Source: an uncultured Cloacibacillus sp.
GTDB lineage: Bacteria > Synergistota > Synergistia > Synergistales > Synergistaceae
NCBI GenBank assembly: GCA_934511335.1
Contig: CAKSWL010000096.1
Coordinates: 1 to 7,474, forward strand
Length of the DNA: 7,474 nucleotides
Reading direction: 5' to 3'
Position 1 is the stretch's first letter, and every line of letters begins with the position of its first letter. Made by a program: the position numbers and the translations under genes. Shown piece after piece: positions 1 to 5,692 of this stretch. The notes beneath the pieces are model-generated. The model did not search any database. It was not told where the DNA came from and was given only the letters and a program-made list of their open reading frames with translations.

Positions 1-277
1 CCGTCGTCGCGGGGAGGGTCGATTCGCATTTGTGGATGTGGAACTGCATGCCGTATTTCGCGTTCTCCTCCCAGCGCCCCGTGAGGGTGAGCATTTCACC
101 CTGCGCCGGCTCAGCCATAATGCCGACAGCGGTGATAAGGTCGGCATGGTCGCGCACACTGAGACGGAGAACGGTGTAACCGTTCTCCGCATTATGGTAG
201 GTTATCCGCTCGACCTGCCCCTTAAGTTCGATCACAAGAGCGGGCGAGGTTATTACGTTGTCTTCTTTCTCCGCCAA
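1..277 (-). CDS. recD2: RecD2-type ATP-dependent DNA helicase, N-terminal fragment (partial, runs off left edge)
   Basis: Reading the minus strand from a TTG codon at 277-275 gives 92 residues open to the left edge. They include IELKGQVERITYHNAENGYTVLRL-type sequence (residues 17-39), a GIMAEPAQGEMLTLTGRW stretch (52-69), a KYGMQFHIHKCE stretch (74-85) and a final LPAT. This is the N-terminal OB-fold domain typical of RecD2 / RecD-like SF1B 5'-3' helicases, found in bacteria that lack RecBC. The helicase motifs would lie beyond the window. Known family role: unwinding of DNA with a 5' overhang, linked to repair. The TTG start is chosen because an AGGAG ribosome binding site sits 6 nt upstream and overlaps the stop codon of the preceding amidohydrolase gene. 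Only 9 nt separate the two genes, which implies co-transcription and probably translational coupling. The identification rests on recalled family sequence, not on a search. Confidence 0.82.
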   Translation of the reverse strand, partial: MAEKEDNVITSPALVIELKGQVERITYHNAENGYTVLRLSVRDHADLITAVGIMAEPAQGEMLTLTGRWEENAKYGMQFHIHKCESTLPATT

Positions 278-283
278 TCGCCG

Positions 284-288
284 CTCCT
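284..288 (-). promoter_or_regulatory. Ribosome binding site deciding the TTG start of recD2
   Basis: On the minus strand AGGAG is followed by a 6-nt spacer and TTG (277-275). It overlaps the TAG stop (289-287) of the amidohydrolase gene. No ATG or GTG with a better placed Shine-Dalgarno lies nearby, so the site supports a TTG start and coupled translation. Confidence 0.65.
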
Positions 289-1912
289 ATTTTATATACC
301 TGATCTTTCCGTCCACAACAGTGAGTCCCGCAGTCAGGGACGGAAGGTCGTTCTCGGATACCAGAAAGGGGTCCTCCATGAAGGCCGCCATGTCGGCGGC
401 TTTGCCCGGCTCGAGGGTCCCTCGCCATGAAAGTTCACCGCAGATCTTCGCGCCGCCGCTGGTGTAGATGGAAAAGGCCTCCACGCGGTCAAGACGCTGA
501 GAGGGCATCCAGCCGTGTTCCGGCTCGTTGTTGGCGTCCTGACGCAGGATGGCGGCGCGGATGCCGACAAAGGGGTTGAACGGTTCCGTCGGCGCGTCGG
601 AGCCGGCTCCCACAGGAATACCGAAGTTGATGAGCGACTTCCAGGCGTAGCTCCAGCGCGCACGCTCCGTATCCAGGCGCGAGATGACTATCGGCCAATC
701 GGAGGTGACGAAGGCGGGCTGGATGTCCGCCATCACGCCGAGCGCGGCCATGCGGGAATAGAGGTCCGCGCCGCCGACCTGACAGTGGACGATCCGGTGC
801 GCGATATCGTTGTTCGCGGCGCTCTTCGCCGTCTCCACGGCGTTGAGGCAGCGTTCGATCGCACCGTCGCCGATCGCGTAAAAGGCGACCTGCATCCCCG
901 CCTCCTGCGCCCGCAGGACGAGACGACTCATCTCACCCTGCGAATGGGCGTAGACGCCGCGGTTACCGGGGTCGTCGGAATATTCTTCGCGCAGCGCCGC
1001 AGTGCGCGCCCCAAGTGTGCCGTCGACATGTATCTTGAGCGGGCCGGAACGGAAGTAGCGCCCGCCTCTTTTATTGTTCCCGTTTTCGATGAAGGCCTCC
1101 AGCTCCGCCTCGTCGCGCAGGTGCCACTGCTGCGCGATGCGCAGCGGCATTTTGTCTTCCTCTTCCATCGCCTCGTAGAGGTCGAAGACCCCCTGCGTAC
1201 GTCCGACCATTTCCAGGTCGTCGGTCTGCACGGAGGTGATGCCGTGGCGTATCATCTTTTCCGTGGCCAGCGCATACCAGTGGCTGAGCGTCTCGGTCGA
1301 GTGTTCCGGGATGTTCATGCGCACCCAGTTTACGGCGGCCTCGCTGACGACGCCGTTGGGCTCGCCCCTTTCGTCCGTGTTGATGACGCCGCCCGATATC
1401 CTAAAGCCCGCGCCGATCTTCAAAATATCGAGCGCCTTGCTGTTGAGCGCGGCGATATGGCCGCAGGAGCGCTCAAAGAAGAGCGGTATCTCCGAGGAGA
1501 TCAGGTCGAGGTCGTATCTGTTGGGGAAACGTTTCTCCGCCATGCGGTTTTGGTCCCAGCCGCGCGCGAAGAACCAGCCATCCGGCAAAATGGCGTTTTC
1601 GGCCAGAAAATGGCGGCCTTTGCCGATCATCTCGTCTATCGAGCGCGCGTCGCTGAGATCGAGGGTCTCGAGGCTGCGCCCCGCCGAAAGGAGATGGTTA
1701 TGCGTGTCGGTGATCCCTGGGAGGATGTAACGCCCCTTCATGTCCAAGACCACCGTTTTTGTATCGCATAGCGCAAGTATCTCTTTATCCGTGCCCAGCG
1801 CCTCGATGACGCCGCCGCGGGCGAAAACCGCCTGCGCGCGGCCGGGGTAGGCCATCGGATAAATCACGCTGTTTATCAATGCTATTGAGTCTGTTCTGAT
1901 GCTGTCTGCCAT
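287..1912 (-). CDS. YtcJ-like amidohydrolase family protein (Amidohydro_3)
   Basis: A 541-residue metal-dependent hydrolase of the amidohydrolase superfamily, YtcJ/Amidohydro_3 branch, whose members hydrolyse C-N bonds in amides and related compounds; the substrate is unknown. No signal peptide is visible, so it is probably cytoplasmic. An N-terminal beta-sandwich segment (about 8-62) includes ARGGVIEALG. The barrel begins with ILPGITDTHNHL, giving the HxH metal pair His71 and His73. The DGTLGARTAAL segment, usual in this branch, follows in mid-protein. Next come YAIGDGAI (345-352), IVHCQ with His376, and GAGSDAP with Asp439. The C-terminal sandwich returns with GTLEPGKAADMA. The oddity is Tyr345: this branch normally has His in HAIGD, a metal ligand. 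The length is normal for the family. The ATG at 1912 has only a weak upstream GGGGA, 12 nt away, so translation may rely on coupling with pepA, 30 nt upstream. The family call is secure; the reaction is not known. Confidence 0.88.
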   Translation of the reverse strand: MADSIRTDSIALINSVIYPMAYPGRAQAVFARGGVIEALGTDKEILALCDTKTVVLDMKGRYILPGITDTHNHLLSAGRSLETLDLSDARSIDEMIGKGRHFLAENAILPDGWFFARGWDQNRMAEKRFPNRYDLDLISSEIPLFFERSCGHIAALNSKALDILKIGAGFRISGGVINTDERGEPNGVVSEAAVNWVRMNIPEHSTETLSHWYALATEKMIRHGITSVQTDDLEMVGRTQGVFDLYEAMEEEDKMPLRIAQQWHLRDEAELEAFIENGNNKRGGRYFRSGPLKIHVDGTLGARTAALREEYSDDPGNRGVYAHSQGEMSRLVLRAQEAGMQVAFYAIGDGAIERCLNAVETAKSAANNDIAHRIVHCQVGGADLYSRMAALGVMADIQPAFVTSDWPIVISRLDTERARWSYAWKSLINFGIPVGAGSDAPTEPFNPFVGIRAAILRQDANNEPEHGWMPSQRLDRVEAFSIYTSGGAKICGELSWRGTLEPGKAADMAAFMEDPFLVSENDLPSLTAGLTVVDGKIRYIK

Positions 1913-1942
1913 TTTCTGAAAAATTCCCCGTCCCTTGGTTGA

Positions 1943-3406
1943 TCACAGTTCTCTGATGAACTCCGCGAGCGTGCGCGCCCCGAAGCCGGAGGCGCCCTTT
2001 ACATAGTAGCTGTAAGGGGTCTTCACGAAATCCGCCGCCGCGATATCCAGGTGCGCCCAGGGTATCTCCTTGCCGACAAAGGCCTCGAGGAACATCGCCG
2101 CCGTGATCGCGCCGCCGTAGCGGCCGCCGCTGTTGACGAGGTCGGCGCAGGGCGATTTTATCTGCTTGCGGAGGTTCGGGTCGCTCATCGGCAGCTTCCA
2201 GAAGCGCTCGCCGCTGTTCTCGCCCGCCTTAAGGATCTTCTCGCCTAATTCGTCGTTGTTTGTGAAGAGGCCGGCGGTAGTGGTGCCCAGCGCCACGGCG
2301 CAGGCCCCCGTGAGCGTGGCGATGTCCACGATCATGTCGGGCTTGAGCTCCGAGGCGTAGGCGAGCGCGTCGGCCAGCGTCAGGCGGCCCTCCGCGTCCG
2401 TGTTGTTTATCTCGATCGTCTTGCCGTTGCGTGCGCGCAGGATATCGTCAGGCCTGTAGGCCGCGCCGCCCGGCATGTTTTCCGCCGCGGCGATGAGGAC
2501 GCTCACCTTCCACGGCAGTTCAAGCTTCGCCGCCGCGCGCAGCGCCCCCAGCACCGCGCAGGCGCCGCTCTTGTCGCCCTTCATCGTCGTCATGAAATCG
2601 GCTGGCTTGATATCGAGGCCGCCGCTGTCGAAGGTGAGCCCCTTACCGACAAGGACGATGTGTCCCTTCGCGGCGCCCTTGGGCTCATAGGCCAAATGGA
2701 TGAAACGCGGGGGGTTATCGGAGCCGCGCGCCACCGCGTAATAGGCTCCCATCCGCTCCTTCTGGATACGCTCCTCGTCCCAGATCTCGCAAAAGAGGCC
2801 CAGCTCGTCGGCAAGCGCCGCGGCCCTGGCCGCGAGCGCCACAGGGGTTATCACGTTGCCGGGCTCGTTCGCGATATCGCGCACCCAGCACTGTGCCTCC
2901 GCCATGATCTCACCGCAGGCGATCCCCGCCTCGTTTCCGTCGATGATGACGATCGTCTCAGGCGCCGCGAATCTGTCTTTTTCATCTTTTTCGAGGTATT
3001 TATCGAATCGGTAGCCCGCGAGCACCGCGCCCTCGGCGGCGGCGCGCGAACGCGCCTCCTCCCGGGCGCGCGCCATCGTCAGAGAAAGAGAGGTGTATCC
3101 CTTGGCCGCCGCGGCTCGAGCTATGCGAAAGGCCGCCTCGCGCACCGACTCCGCCGTGCTCTCGCTCTCAGCGCCGGTACCGGCGATGACCACACAGCGG
3201 ACGTCCTTATCCGCCAGCGGGATGACGAGCGAGGAGCCCGCCTCCGCCCGAAATTTTTCGTTGACCACGATCTTGCGGCAAAAATCGCGCATTTCGCCGC
3301 GAAGCGGGTCGAGAGAAAGCGACTCTGGGTCGCCCTGCTGTGATATAATGCCGATCACTTGGAGCGACTCGGCTTTGAAATTTTCGTCCTGAATCTTAAC
3401 CGCCAT
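1943..3406 (-). CDS. pepA: Leucyl aminopeptidase (M17 family, PepA)
   Basis: A 487-residue cytosolic aminopeptidase of peptidase family M17. It removes N-terminal residues, preferably leucine and other hydrophobic ones, from peptides, using two divalent metals (Zn or Mn), usually as a hexamer. The N-terminal regulatory/macro-like domain (about 1-150) is poorly conserved. The C-terminal catalytic domain is complete: VGKGLTFDSGG (253-263) gives Lys255 and Asp260, DIKP gives catalytic Lys267, MKGDKSG gives Asp278, and the signature NTDAEGRL (335-342) gives Asp337, Glu339 and catalytic Arg341. These match the E. coli PepA residues at a constant offset of 15. The start is ATG at 3406, with a full AGGAGG 8 nt upstream. 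It is the first gene of a minus-strand operon followed by an amidohydrolase and recD2. Family members can also bind DNA (E. coli PepA in Xer recombination), but nothing here shows that function. Confidence 0.96.
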   Translation of the reverse strand: MAVKIQDENFKAESLQVIGIISQQGDPESLSLDPLRGEMRDFCRKIVVNEKFRAEAGSSLVIPLADKDVRCVVIAGTGAESESTAESVREAAFRIARAAAAKGYTSLSLTMARAREEARSRAAAEGAVLAGYRFDKYLEKDEKDRFAAPETIVIIDGNEAGIACGEIMAEAQCWVRDIANEPGNVITPVALAARAAALADELGLFCEIWDEERIQKERMGAYYAVARGSDNPPRFIHLAYEPKGAAKGHIVLVGKGLTFDSGGLDIKPADFMTTMKGDKSGACAVLGALRAAAKLELPWKVSVLIAAAENMPGGAAYRPDDILRARNGKTIEINNTDAEGRLTLADALAYASELKPDMIVDIATLTGACAVALGTTTAGLFTNNDELGEKILKAGENSGERFWKLPMSDPNLRKQIKSPCADLVNSGGRYGGAITAAMFLEAFVGKEIPWAHLDIAAADFVKTPYSYYVKGASGFGARTLAEFIREL

Positions 3407-3414
3407 TTATGTTT

Positions 3415-3420
3415 CCTCCT
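3415..3420 (-). promoter_or_regulatory. Strong ribosome binding site of pepA
   Basis: A perfect AGGAGG on the minus strand, 8 nt before the ATG at 3406. It fixes the pepA start and suggests strong translation of the first gene of the operon. Confidence 0.8.
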
Positions 3421-3451
3421 GAATCAACCGCTTTTTAATGCGTTTGTGTTT

Positions 3452-3460
3452 ATCATATCA
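3452..3460 (-). promoter_or_regulatory. Candidate extended -10 promoter for the pepA operon
   Basis: On the minus strand TGATATGAT fits an extended -10 element (TGn followed by TATGAT, one mismatch to TATAAT). The transcript would start near 3445, leaving a leader of about 40 nt before the pepA ATG. No good -35 hexamer is visible, which is tolerable for an extended -10. The surrounding DNA is AT-rich, so chance matches are possible. Confidence 0.4.
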
Positions 3461-3530
3461 CTAACGGTGTATTATTGCATATTTTTTTACATAGTACAGC
3501 GATATTTGCACAATTTTTTTAATTTCTGCA

Positions 3531-3544
3531 TAAGCTCATGCTTA
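3531..3544. repeat. Short inverted repeat in the divergent promoter region
   Basis: TAAGC, a 4-nt spacer TCAT, then GCTTA, between the two divergent promoters. It could be a regulator site, but a 5-bp arm in AT-rich DNA is weak evidence. On the plus strand it is followed by A residues rather than T residues, so it is not a plus-strand terminator. Confidence 0.2.
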
Positions 3545-3571
3545 AAAAAATCCGCCCCCCTCGTTTTTTAC

Positions 3572-3602
3572 TTGTTACTCTTCGCAGGCTATCAGGTATA
3601 AT
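3572..3602 (+). promoter_or_regulatory. Candidate sigma-70-type promoter for the FAD dehydrogenase gene
   Basis: A perfect TATAAT lies at 3597-3602. A possible -35 TTGTTA is at 3572-3577, with a long 19-nt spacer. The start site would be near 3609, giving a leader of about 35 nt that carries the GGAGG ribosome binding site (3629-3633) before the ATG at 3644. The -10 is convincing; the -35 is mediocre. Confidence 0.55.
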
Positions 3603-3643
3603 TCTAAAGTACCGCAAGAGCGTTTTACGGAGGAATCGAGAAA

Positions 3644-5032
3644 ATGACTAAAGCTTATGATGCGATAATAGTGGGCGCCGGTCCCGCGGGGCTTTTTGCC
3701 GCGCTGGAGCTTGCCAATAAAGGGAAAAAGGTCGTCATCATCGACAAGGGACGCTCCATCGAAAACCGTAAATGCCCGATGAAGCTGGGCAGCTCCGAAT
3801 GCCTCCAGTGCCGCCCCTGCAACGTGGTCTGCGGCTGGGGCGGAGCTGGGGCTTTCAGCGACGGCAAGCTGACGCTGACGCCGGAGTTCGGCGGCAACCT
3901 CGAGGAATACTGCGGCCGGGAGAAGCTGCTCTCGCTGATCGCCGAAGCCGATGAGATGTACGTCCGCCACGGCGCGAGCAAGACTCTCTTCGAGCCGAGC
4001 GGCGAGCTCGCGAAAAAGGTGATCGCGCGCGCCCTGCAGGCGGGGCTGGACATCATCCCCGCGACGATACGCCACATGGGGACGGATCGCTCGAAATATA
4101 TCCTCGGCGCGATGTACGAAACGATGAAGGACAACTGCGACGTGATGACGGGCACCGCCGTCGACCGCGTCCTGCTCAAAGCAGACGGTTCCGTCGCCGG
4201 CGCAGCGCTCGAAAACGGCGGTGAGGTGCTGGCTGACAACGTGCTGCTGGCTCCAGGACGCGAAGGGGCGGCCTGGATGGAGCGCACCGTCCGCGCTCTG
4301 GGACTCGAGATAGAATCGCTGCCCGTCGACATCGGCGTGCGCGTGGAGATCCCTGCCGCCTGGGCGGAGGACATTACCGATCAGTTCTACGAAATCAAGG
4401 CGATCCTCGACACGCCGACCTTCGACGACCGCGTGCGCACCTTCTGCATGTGCCCGCACGGCGAGGTGACGACGGAGTTCCAGAGCCACCACGATATCCT
4501 CACGGTCAACGGTCACTCAAACCGCGAAAACGACAAAAAAACGGGCAACACGAACTTCGCAATCCTTGTATCGACAAAGTTCACCAAGCCCTTTAAAGAT
4601 CCCATCGGTTACGGCAGCCACATCGCGCGCCTCGCGAACATGCTCGGCGGCGGCATCATCGTGCAGCGTCTCGGAGACCTCCGCAAGGGGCGCCGCTCGA
4701 CGCACGACCGCATCGCGCGCGGCCTCGTCACGCCGACGCTCGCAAGCGCGGAGCCGGGAGACCTCGCCTGCGTCCTTCCCTACCGCCACCTCGTCGGCAT
4801 CATGGAGATGCTCTCGGCGCTCGACAACATCATCCCCGGCATCAACGGCCCCCACACGCTGCTCTACGGCGTGGAGGTCAAGTTTTACAGCCTCAAGGTG
4901 GCCCTCGACAAGGGGCTTCGGACCTCGATCAAGGGGCTATACGCGGCGGGAGACGGCGCGGGAGTGACGCGCGGCGTCATCCAGGCCTCCGCAAGCGGCC
5001 TCTGGGCCGCGAGAAACATCCTCGGCCAATAG
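3644..5032 (+). CDS. FAD-dependent dehydrogenase/oxidoreductase (COG2509-type) with a cysteine cluster
   Basis: A 462-residue flavoprotein. The N-terminal Rossmann dinucleotide-binding motif GAGPAG (11-16) is followed by an acidic strand end VVIIDKG (30-36), typical for the ADP-ribose part of FAD. Next is a cysteine-rich segment (Cys44, 53, 56, 59, 63), then GWGGAGAFSDGKL (64-76), the hallmark of the uncharacterised FAD-dependent dehydrogenase group COG2509. The C-terminal YAAGDGAGVTRGV segment (about 428-440) is the second FAD contact found in this fold. No signal peptide or membrane segment is visible, so it is cytoplasmic. The substrate and electron partner are unknown. The spacing C-x2-C-x2-C-x3-C (53-63) equals a ferredoxin-type 4Fe-4S pattern, which hints at an iron-sulfur centre; that is inference. 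The start is ATG with GGAGG 10 nt upstream. It is a single gene with its own promoter and a terminator just downstream, divergent from pepA. Confidence 0.87.
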   Translation: MTKAYDAIIVGAGPAGLFAALELANKGKKVVIIDKGRSIENRKCPMKLGSSECLQCRPCNVVCGWGGAGAFSDGKLTLTPEFGGNLEEYCGREKLLSLIAEADEMYVRHGASKTLFEPSGELAKKVIARALQAGLDIIPATIRHMGTDRSKYILGAMYETMKDNCDVMTGTAVDRVLLKADGSVAGAALENGGEVLADNVLLAPGREGAAWMERTVRALGLEIESLPVDIGVRVEIPAAWAEDITDQFYEIKAILDTPTFDDRVRTFCMCPHGEVTTEFQSHHDILTVNGHSNRENDKKTGNTNFAILVSTKFTKPFKDPIGYGSHIARLANMLGGGIIVQRLGDLRKGRRSTHDRIARGLVTPTLASAEPGDLACVLPYRHLVGIMEMLSALDNIIPGINGPHTLLYGVEVKFYSLKVALDKGLRTSIKGLYAAGDGAGVTRGVIQASASGLWAARNILGQ

Positions 5033-5048
5033 ATGAATCCGCGCCGCG

Positions 5049-5100
5049 AAACGCCGACGCTTTTGCGGAATGGCCTTTTGCGGCGTTTTTCTTGTTTTTT
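5049..5100 (+). terminator. Rho-independent terminator after the FAD dehydrogenase gene
   Basis: A perfect 8-bp stem, AAACGCCG (5049-5056) with CGGCGTTT (5081-5088), closes a 24-nt loop. The loop holds a small inner hairpin CGC-TTTT-GCG (5058-5067). A T-rich tract runs to 5100. It begins 17 nt after the stop codon at 5032. The long loop is unusual but the GC stem plus T tract is clear. Confidence 0.65.
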
Positions 5101-5121
5101 GAAAACCCCCGGCTATGCACA

Positions 5122-5561
5122 TCATCCCATTTCCTGGATATCTAAATCATCCCGCCAGGCAGGCAAGATTTTATTTCCGATATTTCTTCTATCCCCTCCT
5201 TTGCAACTCCAAAGCTTTTTTAATACAGCAGCCTGCATCTCCAGTTCTTTTATTATTTCTTTCGGATTATCAAGATGTTTGCGCGGGCGACCGCGTACGG
5301 AAGACGATACTATGCCTGCCGCGCAGAGTCCTTCCGTCGTGAAGGCGGGCGGAGACAGCCTTTAATTTGAGTTCCAGGCTGTATAAGCGAACCTTGGCAT
5401 TCTCTTCAAGCAGATCCTCTTGACCGTTCTTGTACATGGCTGTCCACGTCTTTACGGAATCAGGACTTACTTCCTAAGGTTTCTGCGATATGCCTTCTTG
5501 AGAAGCCCTGTTTCTGCATTCCGACAGCTTTGATAGGTTTTTCTGTATTCCTCTTCGACAT
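5122..5561 (-). pseudogene. Frameshifted IS3/IS150-type transposase OrfA
   Basis: An ATG at 5561 with AAGGAGGG upstream opens a 33-codon frame (MSKRNTEKPIKAV...RRHIAETLG) that stops at 5460. A one-base shift near 5471 continues the protein as VSPDSVKTWTAMYKNGQED...LELKLKAV (5470 to about 5325). That completes a first helix-turn-helix and begins a second, as in IS150-type OrfA. A second shift near 5323 leads into AAGIVSSSVRGRPRKHLDN, then a leucine-zipper-like NPKEIIKELEMQAAVLKKL, then RRNIGNK...WRDDLDIQEMG, ending at TGA 5124-5122. The GRPRK motif followed by a coiled coil is typical of IS3-family OrfA. The second helix-turn-helix appears to have lost some 20 or more residues, and orfB is absent. 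The product would normally bind the element's terminal repeats; here it cannot be made intact. Family assignment is from motif recognition only. Confidence 0.72.
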
Positions 5562-5567
5562 AGAACA

Positions 5568-5608
5568 AGCCCTCCTTATATGGTTGTTTATACCATACTT
5601 GGAGGGCT
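5568..5608 (-). promoter_or_regulatory. Long inverted repeat that can hide the transposase ribosome binding site
   Basis: Outer arms AGCCCTCC (5568-5575) and GGAGGGCT (5601-5608) are perfectly complementary over 8 bp. After a 3x3 internal loop, inner arms TATGGT (5579-5584) and ACCATA (5592-5597) add 6 bp around a 7-nt loop. In minus-strand RNA the Shine-Dalgarno GGAGGG of orfA (5575-5570) lies in the 3' arm of the stem, so a transcript entering from the helicase side would have it paired. Several IS elements (for example IS10) use such a leader hairpin to block translation from read-through transcripts. The structure is seen; the function is inferred. Confidence 0.55.
5587..5595 (-). promoter_or_regulatory. 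Candidate extended -10 promoter of the IS transposase, in the hairpin loop
   Basis: The minus strand reads TGGTATAAA, fitting TGn plus TATAAA. Transcription would start near 5580-5581, inside the 3' half of the hairpin, so the RNA would lack the 5' arm and leave the AAGGAGGG site free. No -35 element is obvious. Confidence 0.4.
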
Positions 5609-5692
5609 GATTTTACTATCTTGATCTAGGGGCGCTGTTCACACGGCGGGGAGCTAAAAATATTCTGGCTGCGGCCGGTTGTTTTGCCGGTC

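Larger units (their letters stand above)
5122..5628 (-). mobile_element. Remnant of an IS3-family (IS150-like) insertion sequence
   Basis: The gap between the FAD dehydrogenase gene and the DEAD-box helicase gene holds a decayed insertion sequence read on the minus strand. It keeps the upstream leader, ribosome binding site and pieces of orfA (see the pseudogene entry). The DDE-transposase part (orfB) and the far end are missing. GC content drops visibly against both flanks. Exact ends cannot be set: no matching pair of terminal inverted repeats or target duplication is seen. The right limit is placed at the end of an AT-rich stretch just outside the leader hairpin. The element sits between two convergent genes, where insertion does no harm. 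Confidence 0.7.

Noticed and set aside
515..1771. Long plus-strand open frame (418 codons) opposite the amidohydrolase gene
   Set aside because: It lies wholly antisense to a gene with clear family motifs, has no recognisable domain, and is Arg/Val/Asp-rich as expected for a shadow frame in GC-rich DNA.
3575..4516. Minus-strand open frame (313 codons) opposite the FAD dehydrogenase gene
   Set aside because: It is antisense to a motif-supported gene, has His/Arg/Ala-rich low-complexity composition and no domain, and runs through the promoter region.
5033..5365. Plus-strand open frame directly after the FAD dehydrogenase stop (110 codons)
   Set aside because: It passes through the terminator and antisense to the IS remnant, and the protein resembles nothing known.
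5568..5622. The IS leader hairpin read as a plus-strand terminator
   Set aside because: Only four T residues follow the stem after two other bases, the internal mismatches weaken it, and a better terminator for the plus-strand gene lies at 5049-5100.
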